Source of the DNA: a virus
DNA: 29,223 nucleotides
Strand: one strand, 5' to 3'
IMG/VR virus record: IMGVR_UViG_3300036800_000065
Location: 1 to 29,223 of that record
The position numbers and the translations under genes are program-made. The first letter of the stretch is position 1, and the number at the start of each line of letters is the position of its first letter. Below, one piece after another: positions 7,801 through 15,128 of this stretch. The notes beneath the pieces are model-generated. The model saw only the letters and a program-made list of their open reading frames with translations. It was not told where the DNA came from and did no database searches.

Positions 7801-10800
7801 TCCACGTCCCGGGGCCAGGCGTCAGCGTCGTAGACGTCCCCGTTGGCGTTGCGGATGCCGGGGGCGAAGACTGCCCGCTCGTATTCACCGGGGTCTGGTT
7901 ATCGAACGCCGCGACGGTGTAGAAGTACTGGGTGCCGTTGGTCACGGAGGTATCCGTGAAGCTCGTCCCGGTCGATTGCGCAACCTGCGTGAACGGCCCG
8001 CTGGCGCTCGTGGACCGGTAGATGTTGTAGCCGGCCACGGACACGCCACCGCCCGAGCTATCGGTAGAAGCGTTCCAGCTCAGCGACACCTGTGCGTTGC
8101 CGGCCGTAGCGGCAAGCCCGGTCGGAACGGTCGGCGGGGATACCGTGCCGCTCGATTGAGTCCGGAGATTGTTGGCAAACAACCAGCCGGTCAGCCAATC
8201 GGGGTAGTCGGGGCCGGTGCAGTCGGTGTAGGTGCCGCCGTTGCTGCAGTTGCCGCCCGAACCCATAAACCAACGGTGGTCAGCCCCCGCCACCGTGATC
8301 TCTGCGACCCGGACATGCCCGTTGGCGTCCTTCCAGTCCTGGCCTAACCCTGGTGTGCCGCCGCTCGTAGTCGCGGGAAGCGTGAACGTGTCTGATGGGT
8401 TTTGCGTGTACCCCGGCGATCCGGTTTGGCAGCCAGTACCAGCACCCCAACTGTTCGTCGTATTGACGTCAGCACCCAGCCCAAAGACGCTCAACATGCC
8501 CGCCGTAAGAAGGGGGGTGTTGATCGCAGGCACTACTGAGTCGCACGTTCCCGCGATCGTAGAGAAGATCTGCGTCTTGAACGCCGCTGTCTGGTTGGTG
8601 CTCGTTCCGTTGTTCGCCGCGTAGTGGTTGCAGTTAGTCGTCACCGTCGAGGAGTTGGCCGGTGGTGAGGTGCCGAAACCCAGCGGCTGTCCCAGAGAGA
8701 CGCCAGAGTTGGCTCCGCCACCCGCAATCAGGTTCGGAGCCAGGCACATCAGCAGCGGAACCTCAGCACCACCGGCCGATATTCCGGCGACATACACCTG
8801 ATTGGGATCGATGTTCCACTGAGGATTAGCCAGCGCGTTCTTGATCAACTGCACCAGCCAACCGTTGTCCCACGTAAAGCCTGCCTCTGACCCACTGTTT
8901 AGTGTCTGGTCGGTGCCCCACCACGTGTAGCAACTGGGGTGCGCCTGATTCTTGTTGACAGAAGTGTTCGTACCCGTCTCATGCGCCCCGCTCGAAGTAT
9001 GGATACTCGGCGCGAGAACCATCATCCCGTACTTCTCCGCCGCCGGCTCCCAGTTCTCGCCACCGTTGATGATGTCTCCTGAGGACGTGTAGGACCCGAC
9101 CACGGTGCCCGCCGGGTTCTCTGCGTCCTGCGTGCAACCATGCAACGCGACCATCAGCGCCCGCTTGCCGTTGACCACCTGCGGGCTCGAGTTCTTGGGC
9201 CAATACGTCCAGTAGGACATCGTCTCGCCGCCGGCGTTGAGACTGGTCCCGCTATCCCACGTTCCCGGCCCCGGCGTCATCGTCGACACGGCCGGCGTCG
9301 CCGATACCGACCCAGACAGTGGGCTGACGTTCGGAGGCGTCTGGTTGTCGAACGCCGCTACCTCGTAAAAGTATTGCGTCCCGTTCGTCGGGGTCGTGTC
9401 CGTGAAATTGGTGCCCGTCGTTTGCGTTATCTGGTTGAACGGCCCGCCGCTGCTCGTCGCTCTAAAGACGCGGTAGCCGGCGACCGCCGCACCATGGCCG
9501 GCCGTATCCGTCGAAGCGTTCCACGTCAAAGCCACCTGCGCATTACCCGCCGTGGCGGTAAGCCCACCCGGGACAGACGGTGGCTGCGTAATCCTGGGCT
9601 GCGGGTCGGCCGCAGATGCAGCACTAGACGCCCCACTTGCGTTAGACGCCGTGACTATCGAGATCACTCGCCCACCGTTAGCAACATCGCTGGCCTGCAA
9701 CTGGTAGGTCGGAGAAGTCGCCCCGCTGACGGTCAGGCCACGCCGGACACCACCCCGCCGAGCGTTGCGTCGGGCGTGCCCGACGCTGCCGCTGCTCGGG
9801 TTCCCGACCCACGCCCAGTTGATATAGACGTGGCCGCTGCTCCCGGTACCGCCGTTAGCCAGCGGCTGAAGCTGGAGCTGCCAGCGCTCCGGCTGGGACC
9901 ACACCTGGTTCGTGCTCGTCCCGATCAGGTTGCCGTCGACGAAGTAGGACCGGAAGCCAGGACCCCAGGTCTGCGTGTAGACGTGCCACTGGGTCAGGTC
10001 GATCGTCGGCGTCGAGTAGAAGTCCTGGCTGCTGGTACCGAAGTGCGCGAAGGCGCTCATCGACGTGGCGTTGAAGTTCCCCTCGGGGAAGTCTGACTCG
10101 GCCGCCGGCCCGTTGGAATCAGCCGACGGCCATAGCAGGACGGCCTGTTTGAAGTCATTGAGGTTGGAGCCCGCATCCGGCGCGACCTTCTCGCACATCG
10201 ACCACGCCCCATAGGTCTGATAGCGATTGCCGCCAGGGAGGGGGGACATGTTTGCGGCGACGTCATTGTGCAGGTTGAAGTCCATGACGCCGTCGTGGAC
10301 GCTCATGACCGTGGACGGCTGGTAGGCCGTGGTAACGCCGTTAGCCCCCCACCCGTCGGGATAGCTAGTCCAGCCCATCCCCTGATCGCCGGTATACACC
10401 GGAGCCGTGTCGTTGCCGTTGGTCCAGGCTGTTCCGCTTGCCTGAGCCTTGGTAAACGTATCCCAGCCCTCGCGGGCATAGGAGGTAGACCCGAACGTCG
10501 CCAACGTCCCAGGGACCGTCTGCCCGCAGGACCCCAAGCTGTTGGAAGCCCCCGTGATCGGATGGCAGTTGATCCCGTTCGCATCACACGCCTCCCACGC
10601 ATAGTTGAACGAGGTCGGCGAATTGGACCACGTCCCGTTCGACGTCGAAATCGTGTCCCCGGCCGAATACGCTCCCGCACTCGTCGTATCCGTCTGCACC
10701 GGAATCGACACGTTGACGGGCGTCCCGGTCGGCTGCGTAGACCCGCACACCGAAAGGCTCTGGGAGTTCTGCGTAGACGTCCCGAACGAGGCCGACGGCC

Positions 10801-11674
10801 CGGACGTGTACGTGTTCGGGTTGAAATCCGTGCTGCCCAGCGTCCCATTCGAGTAGGCGTAGTTGACCGCAGCCGTGCCGCCCGTGATCGGCCCCACCCA
10901 CACCGGAGCGCCGGACGTGACCGCAATCGACGTCGGGAACGTGAACGTCACGTAGCCGCCGCTGATCGTGTTCGGCTCAGAGATCTCGTCTGAGACGCCC
11001 AGCAGCGCCCCAGGCCCACCACTAGACCCCGTGGTGTCATAGACCGCCATCCGGAAGTTCTCGGTGCCCGCCGTGCTGCTCCCCGTCAGATACTCCGATA
11101 CGGTCGTCAACTGCCCCGACGAGTTCGGCGTGATCTGCACCGCCCGCTTCTGATCAACCGGAAACGGCGTGGTACTGACCGACGTTCCCTGCGTACTGTT
11201 GCCGAACGTGCAGCCCCGGAAGGCCTGAGATTGCACGACCCCGGTTGGTGTCGAAGGCTGCGAAGCCGTCAACCCGCCGCTGAACGTCGCCGTCACCACG
11301 ACCACGATCGCGAAGCCCGCGTCCGAGCTCTGCACCGTGTACGCCGCCCCCGTCGCGTTCACGATCGGCTGGCAGCTCCGTCCCGCCGCATTGCAATCAA
11401 ACCACTGATAGGCATAGGAGAGCGGGGTTTGCGACCAGTTTCCCTGGCTGGCATCGAACAGCTCGCCCACCACGGGTCCGGCCACTGAGCCGAACCGCAC
11501 CCCGGCGTAGGACACGAACTGCTGCCTGCCGATCGGCGAAACCCCGTGGCGACCGACCACCGGCCCGACGGTGCTATGAGGGGAGACGTAGTGCGACGTC
11601 AGACCAGCAACGACGAGACCCGCGATCGCCAGCATGATCGCGACCCAATGCACAACGTGAGCCGGCAGCTTCAT
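4898..11674 (-). CDS. Giant multi-enzyme surface-polymer degrading protein (GH16-like, two CE1/PHB-depolymerase-like, phosphoesterase, lyase-like)
   Basis: The protein is 2258 aa. The start is ATG 11674 behind GAGGGG. Residues 8-27 are a hydrophobic signal or membrane anchor. Domains in order: Ig-like (~45-150, YAYQWFDCNAAGRSC); beta domain (~150-315); first half of a second Ig-like domain (~315-395); GH16-like domain (~398-621) with catalytic-type ESDFPEG near 526; second half of that Ig-like domain (~640-690); FN3 (~696-795); esterase 1 (~800-1170) with LHGCTQ, nucleophile GISAGG near 963, GTCDSVVP and GADHRWF; FN3 (~1181-1275); esterase 2 (~1286-1630) with LHGCTQ, GLSAGA near 1418, GSCDGTVAE and NAGHAWF; FN3 (~1643-1731); phosphoesterase-family domain (~1740-1981: VVWITMENNDYSN, FVTFDESN, DNHVYTAVIS); C-terminal lyase/concanavalin-like domain (~1995-2258). 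Both esterase copies keep Ser, Asp and His. It probably cleaves several surface polymers. A hydrophobic N-terminus is odd for a virion protein, so a secreted product is possible. Confidence 0.8.
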   Translation of the reverse strand: MKLPAHVVHWVAIMLAIAGLVVAGLTSHYVSPHSTVGPVVGRHGVSPIGRQQFVSYAGVRFGSVAGPVVGELFDASQGNWSQTPLSYAYQWFDCNAAGRSCQPIVNATGAAYTVQSSDAGFAIVVVVTATFSGGLTASQPSTPTGVVQSQAFRGCTFGNSTQGTSVSTTPFPVDQKRAVQITPNSSGQLTTVSEYLTGSSTAGTENFRMAVYDTTGSSGGPGALLGVSDEISEPNTISGGYVTFTFPTSIAVTSGAPVWVGPITGGTAAVNYAYSNGTLGSTDFNPNTYTSGPSASFGTSTQNSQSLSVCGSTQPTGTPVNVSIPVQTDTTSAGAYSAGDTISTSNGTWSNSPTSFNYAWEACDANGINCHPITGASNSLGSCGQTVPGTLATFGSTSYAREGWDTFTKAQASGTAWTNGNDTAPVYTGDQGMGWTSYPDGWGANGVTTAYQPSTVMSVHDGVMDFNLHNDVAANMSPLPGGNRYQTYGAWSMCEKVAPDAGSNLNDFKQAVLLWPSADSNGPAAESDFPEGNFNATSMSAFAHFGTSSQDFYSTPTIDLTQWHVYTQTWGPGFRSYFVDGNLIGTSTNQVWSQPERWQLQLQPLANGGTGSSGHVYINWAWVGNPSSGSVGHARRNARRGGVRRGLTVSGATSPTYQLQASDVANGGRVISIVTASNASGASSAASAADPQPRITQPPSVPGGLTATAGNAQVALTWNASTDTAGHGAAVAGYRVFRATSSGGPFNQITQTTGTNFTDTTPTNGTQYFYEVAAFDNQTPPNVSPLSGSVSATPAVSTMTPGPGTWDSGTSLNAGGETMSYWTYWPKNSSPQVVNGKRALMVALHGCTQDAENPAGTVVGSYTSSGDIINGGENWEPAAEKYGMMVLAPSIHTSSGAHETGTNTSVNKNQAHPSCYTWWGTDQTLNSGSEAGFTWDNGWLVQLIKNALANPQWNIDPNQVYVAGISAGGAEVPLLMCLAPNLIAGGGANSGVSLGQPLGFGTSPPANSSTVTTNCNHYAANNGTSTNQTAAFKTQIFSTIAGTCDSVVPAINTPLLTAGMLSVFGLGADVNTTNSWGAGTGCQTGSPGYTQNPSDTFTLPATTSGGTPGLGQDWKDANGHVRVAEITVAGADHRWFMGSGGNCSNGGTYTDCTGPDYPDWLTGWLFANNLRTQSSGTVSPPTVPTGLAATAGNAQVSLSWNASTDSSGGGVSVAGYNIYRSTSASGPFTQVAQSTGTSFTDTSVTNGTQYFYTVAAFDNQTPVNTSGQSSPPASATPTGTSTTLTPGPGTWTSSSSFTAAGETQTFQLYWPKNPAPAVVNGKRALMLSLHGCTQSSTNVANGGFGWENAAEKYGMMVVAPTAGSGHSLGCWTWWGTNQILGAGTGNGAPWDAGWMVALIQNIEANTQYSIDPNQIYVSGLSAGAAEVMPLICLAPNVFAGGGSNSGVTLGEAGTDGTKGALPPFGDPATMSANCKHYAANNGTGTDQTAALSTQIFSAVVGSCDGTVAEMNTPTNVAGMLQTYGMSSATNTANPSGWTMTYGCQPGNGAVSSEPFLQNPTSTSTLPGGNGGNQEQWNDANGHTRVENILVPNAGHAWFAGSAGNCSVGGTYVDCADIDYPDHLTAWLFAHNLRVGAGGTDTTPPSVPTGLSVTSSTQTTLTLGWAAANDNGGTDAITGYNAFLNTTGFGFASGLTLTFTGLSCGTTYQLGIEANDAAGNTSTPATTTGTTAACSTGAIQHVVWITMENNDYSNIYGPQSYETQLANTYGLATNYYGIGHFSADNYISATSGVPWNSCLGGDGSPSSCPQSQDNIFHQLGSGNAVNYVESGNTDSNHNPVEYYTDLGSGFEQTLPSAPFSSTAFNPKFVFITPNKTNDDHDSSPSTGDTWLSNEIPAIMATPQYQSGSMAIFVTFDESNVNDTQGATTPPDNHVYTAVISRNTSAVKSATTYTHYSLLRTTEELLGLPLLGNAASANSMATSFGLTPAAPSLNWSGAFTPTCNSATEYPYRSPDLGASAIGNGTLQCQTDPNGSGATVLNMTVGSSTCAYQCEQRMDWDSPHFIAAGSDQYISIPVLVPTTFPCSIGSSNSTLVNFNEQFGNPQSGVSQGSPTIGLDIFQNNGGCVVFGYGGDVSGQSGGGTTLWRDSVPAADGKWHDFIEHVVFSTSATTGEVQLWKDGQPMTFSCSNTSTLTGCGTTTVHYPTLEPGTDNGNNWIQINNYRNNSGASYTSPLFHGAPAAGPTYESVAATLTNAPFGP

Positions 11675-11705
11675 CCATGTCCCCTCTCTGCAGCACCCAA
11701 AGCCA

Positions 11706-11734
11706 GGGGCACCGCCGGTCCTTGGCAGTGCCCC
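11706..11734 (-). terminator. Strong hairpin between the HNH gene and the giant gene
   Basis: On the minus strand the RNA would form an 11-bp stem, GGGGCACTGCC against GGCGGTGCCCC with one U.G pair, closing a 7-base loop. It lies in the 83-base gap between the HNH endonuclease stop (11758) and the giant gene start (11674). No U-tract follows, so it is not a classical intrinsic terminator. It could slow polymerase, stabilise an mRNA end, or be a remnant of the endonuclease insertion. Confidence 0.45.
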
Positions 11735-11757
11735 GCTATCGAATCGCTACTGCCGCG

Positions 11758-12492
11758 CTACGGTGTGCCGTCAGGATCCAGCCCGTTATCGAGCAAGAGT
11801 CCACGCAGACGGAAGTTCTCCGCCCGCAAAACTTCGGTTTCGGCGCGCAACGAGTCAGCGTCCCGGCCGTCTGCGAAGTGATCGGCGATGTGCTGCCCAG
11901 CCTGAAGAACACGGAGGTTCTCCGGCCGGTTGTCGTGCCTGATCCGGTTGATGTGATGCACGACCTCGCCCGGCTCCAATAGCCGGCCGAGCTTTTCCTC
12001 CGCCACCAGGATGTGCTCAAACACCCAGTCCCTGCTGGTAGCGCGTGGATGGTCGGGTGAGTGGACCGTGACATAACCAGCTGACGTGGTGTGCCGCCCG
12101 CCCTTCCAGTTGCCGGCGTTCTCTCCAGAGCGCCCATCCGGGAACTTCTTGCGAAGGCCGGCCTTGATGGCCTCGGATCTAGTGCCGGTGCTCAATCCGT
12201 ACTTCTTCAGGTAATGACTGACTGCGCCGGGCGTAGTGTTGAGGTCTCGCGCGATATCCGTGACCGTCTGGTAATCCGCGCGCGCGGCTAGCGCGACCCT
12301 GTCTTCCAGTTCCGCGGCCGCCGGTCGACGTCCGCGGATGCGCTCGATGCCGTGCTTTCTCAGCGCCCGGTAAACCGCGTGCTTGTTGCAGCCAACCTCG
12401 GCTGCTATCTCGCCCGCTGTCTTGCGTTCCGTGACGTAGCGCTGGTAAAGCCAGTCGCGGTCATTGAGTTGTGGGTAGATGGATTTGATCAT
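11758..12492 (-). CDS. Free-standing HNH homing endonuclease with helix-turn-helix repeats
   Basis: This is a 244-aa protein. Residues ~20-50 (TAGEIAAEVGCNKHAVYRAL) and ~75-100 (TVTDIARDLNTTPGAVSHYL) are two helix-turn-helix segments for site recognition. Residues ~128-205 form the HNH nuclease: NWKGGRH, FEHILVAEEKLGR, then VVHHINRIRHDNRPENLRVL with HH at 179-180, Asn at 188 and 192 and a final His at 201. This is the HNH_3-type arrangement common in phage homing endonucleases. A short helical tail (~210-235) may be a coiled coil. The start is ATG 12492; upstream only a weak GGGTGG is seen. It interrupts the run of structural genes and has its own spacing of 43 bases upstream and 83 downstream, consistent with an invading element. 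Its target site is unknown. Confidence 0.85.
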   Translation of the reverse strand: MIKSIYPQLNDRDWLYQRYVTERKTAGEIAAEVGCNKHAVYRALRKHGIERIRGRRPAAAELEDRVALAARADYQTVTDIARDLNTTPGAVSHYLKKYGLSTGTRSEAIKAGLRKKFPDGRSGENAGNWKGGRHTTSAGYVTVHSPDHPRATSRDWVFEHILVAEEKLGRLLEPGEVVHHINRIRHDNRPENLRVLQAGQHIADHFADGRDADSLRAETEVLRAENFRLRGLLLDNGLDPDGTP

Positions 12493-12535
12493 CCACCCAG
12501 CCTAGCACACTATTCAGAAGGATGCACCTGCACAC

Positions 12536-13024
12536 TTAGCTGAAACTCAAAGTGTAAGTTGCATTAACATTCTGGTTCGTCGCGCAAGTGCTGCTGGCGT
12601 AGGTGTTTCCGGCGAACAGGTTGGACCCGGATGAGGCCGCGTACAGGCCGATGTTGCTGATGTTCGACGAGCCGGCGAGGAACGAGTTGGCCGAGCTGAA
12701 CGTGGCGGTGAACTGGACGGACTTGGAGGTGCTCGAGGAGGCGGCGGTGACGGCGGTGCGCTTGGTGGATGCGCTGATTTCGCCGTTGAGGGCTGTGTCG
12801 GAGGTTCCGGGTGCGGTGCCGGTGCCGAGGGCCATGAACCCGACCTGGGACGATCCGGCGATGGCGCCGAGGGTTTCGCACAGGAACGCGTTGAAGCCCT
12901 GGGTGACGATCTGGTTCTTCTGCCAGCCGGAGTCGCCTAGGACCTTTCCGTCTTCGGTGAGATGAACGCGGTACATGCCTTTGACGTTGACGCCGTCTTG
13001 GGGCGGGGTGAGCTTTTTGGCCAT
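12536..13024 (-). CDS. Phage structural protein, beta-rich (accessory fibre or head/tail decoration type)
   Basis: The 162-aa product begins MAKKLTPPQDG at ATG 13024; AAGGAG lies ten bases upstream and the longer frame back to 13234 is a shadow. Segments such as DSGWQKNQIVTQGFNAFL, FMALGTGTAPGTSDTAL, VQFTATFSSANSF, SNISNIGLY and FAGNTYASSTCATNQNVNAT recur in a family of small phage virion proteins of unnamed function that I recall from many siphophages. The protein is nearly all beta-strand and Ser/Ala/Thr-rich, with no signal peptide. It follows directly on the 119-aa protein (17-base gap). Head fibre, decoration or tail-tip roles are all possible. Confidence 0.65.
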   Translation of the reverse strand: MAKKLTPPQDGVNVKGMYRVHLTEDGKVLGDSGWQKNQIVTQGFNAFLCETLGAIAGSSQVGFMALGTGTAPGTSDTALNGEISASTKRTAVTAASSSTSKSVQFTATFSSANSFLAGSSNISNIGLYAASSGSNLFAGNTYASSTCATNQNVNATYTLSFS

Positions 13025-13041
13025 TTGGGTGGTTCTCCTTG

Positions 13042-13401
13042 CTAAATGAACGCGATCGTCAACGGTGCGGCTTGTGCCCCGGAGGCGTTGAGGATCAGGG
13101 TGGATGGTGCGACGAGCGGGAACGGGTAGATCGTGGGGTTCCCGGTTCCGTTGATCGGCATGCCGGCGTCGCTGCTGTTTAGGTTTGTGCGGAGCGTCAG
13201 GGTGACGGCGCCGTTGGTGGGTCCTTGGATCCATACGGCGACGGCGCCGGCGGGGACGGCGAAGGTGTTGTCGCCGATTCCGAGGCTGGCGGCGAGGGTT
13301 TCGCCGACGACTTGGGTTCCGACGATGCTGATGGGACCGAAGATCCGTTCGCCGGTTGCTTCGCTGGCGGACAGGCCTGTGACCGTGAAGGTTCCTGCCA
13401 T
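13042..13401 (-). CDS. Small beta-rich structural protein
   Basis: The 119-aa product starts MAGTFTVTGLSA at ATG 13401, with AAGGGA seven bases upstream; the frame extends to 13608 but that part is the shadow of the next gene. It is built of alternating hydrophobic strands (TQVVGETLAASLGI, AVAVWIQGP, AVTLTLRTN, PFPLVAPSTLILNA, PLTIAFI) with Gly and Pro turns, and no charged helix or Cys. This fits a small virion decoration or adaptor protein. It sits between a zinc-ribbon-like small protein and the 162-aa structural protein, all co-oriented. I do not recognise a named family. Confidence 0.6.
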   Translation of the reverse strand: MAGTFTVTGLSASEATGERIFGPISIVGTQVVGETLAASLGIGDNTFAVPAGAVAVWIQGPTNGAVTLTLRTNLNSSDAGMPINGTGNPTIYPFPLVAPSTLILNASGAQAAPLTIAFI

Positions 13402-13402
13402 G

Positions 13403-13711
13403 TTATTTCCCTTGGGTTTGGAGGTCTTCGATCTCGGCCTGGGTGCAGTCTTCGCAGCGGTCGGCGATGTTGCCGTGCTCGCACCGGGGTTTGGGGGGAC
13501 GTCCGGCGCGTTTCTTGGGAGCCTCGGCCTGCTCAGAAGCAGCGGCTTGAGCGACGGCGGCCTGTGCTGTCTTCGGCTTGGATAGCAGCGTCGCCTCTGA
13601 CGGAACACCCAGCCGGAGCAGGTCGGCGGTCAGCGAGCGCTCGACACCGCGGTCGCCTCGTGCTCTCGCTCGGTCGCGCTCATTGATGAACATCCTCACG
13701 CGAGGGTGCAT
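13403..13711 (-). CDS. Small basic protein with putative Cys/His zinc-binding cluster
   Basis: The product is 102 aa. ATG 13711 was preferred over the overlapping GTG at 13714 because AAAGGAG stands seven bases upstream of the ATG. The N-terminal 30 residues are Arg-rich and helical (INERDRARARGDRGVERSL); the middle is Ala/Lys-rich (residues ~45-72). The C-terminal part contains CEHGNIADRCEDC, a Cys-x-His and Cys-x2-Cys cluster able to bind one zinc, followed by a short acidic helix. Its start overlaps the upstream stop (TGATG), and the next gene begins one base after its end. Similar short Cys/His proteins near head genes of actinophages are usually left hypothetical. No function is proposed. 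Confidence 0.62.
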   Translation of the reverse strand: MHPRVRMFINERDRARARGDRGVERSLTADLLRLGVPSEATLLSKPKTAQAAVAQAAASEQAEAPKKRAGRPPKPRCEHGNIADRCEDCTQAEIEDLQTQGK

Positions 13712-14091
13712 CACGAAGCTCCTTTGCTCATCGCCTTGACGGTCACCGGACGCAGGATGAGACGGTCAACAGCCACTCCGTTCGCGTTCGCGTTGTAGTC
13801 GGCCAGCTCTACGCGCTCTAGACGTGCAGAGATCTGCAAGCCCGCATCAGTCTGGGTGCCGTCGTTCCTGTTCATGTGCGCTTCGGTTACCAGAAGCTCG
13901 CGACCAACGTGTTGGGTGAACTCAACAATGGAGTTGACGTTCCGGTCATCACGGAACCGTTCGACGGTGAACTCCGACCACTTCGTCCAGCCTCTAGCGG
14001 TCTCGCGGGCGAGCCCGCGCGCCCCAGCCCAAGGCGTGGGGTCAAAGTCGCCAACCGTGACGTACATCTGGTCCTCTCGTACGAGAGTCAT
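13711..14091 (-). CDS. Hypothetical phage protein, probably structural
   Basis: The product is 126 aa from ATG 14091, which has GAGGAG eight bases upstream; a GTG two codons earlier is too close to that site. It contains YVTVGDFDPTPW, TARGWTKWSEFTVERF, NSIVEFTQHVGRELLVTE and ARLERVELADYN, an alternation of strands and short helices with no Cys cluster, signal or membrane segment. The upstream glycosyltransferase ends two bases before its start and the next gene overlaps its stop, so it is translationally coupled to both. I do not recognise the family; its place at the junction of the glycan cluster and the small structural genes does not decide its role. Confidence 0.6.
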   Translation of the reverse strand: MTLVREDQMYVTVGDFDPTPWAGARGLARETARGWTKWSEFTVERFRDDRNVNSIVEFTQHVGRELLVTEAHMNRNDGTQTDAGLQISARLERVELADYNANANGVAVDRLILRPVTVKAMSKGAS

Positions 14092-14093
14092 CT

Positions 14094-14633
14094 TCACTGC
14101 TCCTCTGGTCGGATCAGGGCGATGACATCCGTGTGCCAGATCGGTTCGCCCATGAGCTTGCTCGTGCTGGTGATGAAATCCAGGTCGCCTTCATAGCGCG
14201 CAGACCAGGTCCCCAGCTTCTCGTACACGCGCGGCACGACGACGATCTGGGTCGAGACATTTCCTGGGGCGATCTCCGGCTTGACCCAGATCTCGTACGG
14301 CCCGCTTCCGTCACCATCGTCGAGCGACGGGAAGATGTAGTGGCGCGGGGGGTAGCGCATCTTGAACATGTGCATCCGCGACGGATCCTGGGCTACGCCT
14401 GCACGTACCGCGTCGAACGCTCCCGGCAGATAAAGGTCGTCATCGTCCAGGAACATGAGATGCGAGCCGCGGGCGCGTAGCATCATCCGGTTCCGCGCTT
14501 CGTTCCCATAGGGTGCGTCGTCGTTGCAGTCGACAATCAGCTCGTCGCCGGGGCTCAGCTGGCTGCCGATGGATTGCAGGGTGCGAGCCAGGGTCGGCCG
14601 GCCAGAGGATGCGACGAGCACCGACAGTCTCAT
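14094..14633 (-). CDS. GT-A glycosyltransferase, family 2-like (short)
   Basis: The 179-aa product starts MRLSVLVASSGRPTLARTLQSI, the standard GT2 first strand and helix, followed by GDELIVDCNDD, NEARNRMMLRARG and HLMFLDDDDLYLPGAFDAV. The DDDD at residues 63-66 corresponds to the metal-binding DxD. GPYEIWVKPEI and a C-terminal SARYEGDLDFI complete a short but plausible catalytic domain; GT2 enzymes are usually 220-350 aa, so this one is near the minimum. The ATG overlaps the upstream methyltransferase stop (ATGA-like overlap of four bases). With 14630-16855 it forms a four-gene glycan cluster. Donor and acceptor are unknown. Confidence 0.78.
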   Translation of the reverse strand: MRLSVLVASSGRPTLARTLQSIGSQLSPGDELIVDCNDDAPYGNEARNRMMLRARGSHLMFLDDDDLYLPGAFDAVRAGVAQDPSRMHMFKMRYPPRHYIFPSLDDGDGSGPYEIWVKPEIAPGNVSTQIVVVPRVYEKLGTWSARYEGDLDFITSTSKLMGEPIWHTDVIALIRPEEQ

Positions 14634-15121
14634 CCCTCACCCCCCCGTTTAGGCGTCGCTGTAAGAGCGAACTGCCAAGGATCGCGGCCCACTACCGGCC
14701 AGTCGTCTGATACGTCTTCGATATCCAGCAAGTGCGCGTCGAACAGTTCCTCTACGTACCGGAGCGTCAGCGCCCCGGTGGGAACCCAAAGGTGCTCATC
14801 CCCCGGCCACCGCTTTCCCCCATGTCGGACCCCGTCTTCCAGTAGCGGTTCGTAGCGCATCGTCAGGTCAATATCGGGACCAACGACGACGAGCTCGCCG
14901 GTGGGAGCTAGGACGCGGTGGATCTCGCTGAGCGCTCTAGGCAGGTCGGTGGTGGCGACGTGTTCGAGCACGTGACCGCAATACACCTGCTGTGCGGACC
15001 CGGTGTCGAAGGGCATGTCAAGGACGGAGCAGATGGCATCCGGCCGTGGCCCATCTTGGTGAAGGTCTGTGTTGGTCCACCCCGGGGCGTAGTGCTGCCC
15101 GCACCCGATGTTCAGTCTCAT
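14630..15121 (-). CDS. Class I SAM-dependent methyltransferase
   Basis: The 163-aa product begins MRLNIGCGQHYAPGWTNTD, placing the SAM-binding motif I at the very N-terminus as in the enzyme at 2564-3100. VYCGHVLEHVATTDLPRALSEI and RVLAPTGELVVVGPDI follow, typical of methyltransferase-11-type proteins. The C-terminal third has MRYEPLLEDGVRHGG and DEHLWVPTGALTLRYVEELFD, which probably closes the acceptor pocket. GAGG stands close to the ATG. It lies seven bases after the GT4 stop and overlaps the following GT2 gene by four bases. The gene order, glycosyltransferase then methyltransferase then glycosyltransferase, points to a methylated sugar. The substrate itself is not readable. Confidence 0.83.
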   Translation of the reverse strand: MRLNIGCGQHYAPGWTNTDLHQDGPRPDAICSVLDMPFDTGSAQQVYCGHVLEHVATTDLPRALSEIHRVLAPTGELVVVGPDIDLTMRYEPLLEDGVRHGGKRWPGDEHLWVPTGALTLRYVEELFDAHLLDIEDVSDDWPVVGRDPWQFALTATPKRGGEG

Positions 15122-15128
15122 ACCTCAA

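Noticed and set aside
9140-10993. Long plus-strand ORFs (318 and 241 aa) opposite the giant gene
   Set aside because: Arg/Pro/Gly-rich composition without motifs; the minus-strand frame encodes clear FN3, GH16 and Ig-like domains.
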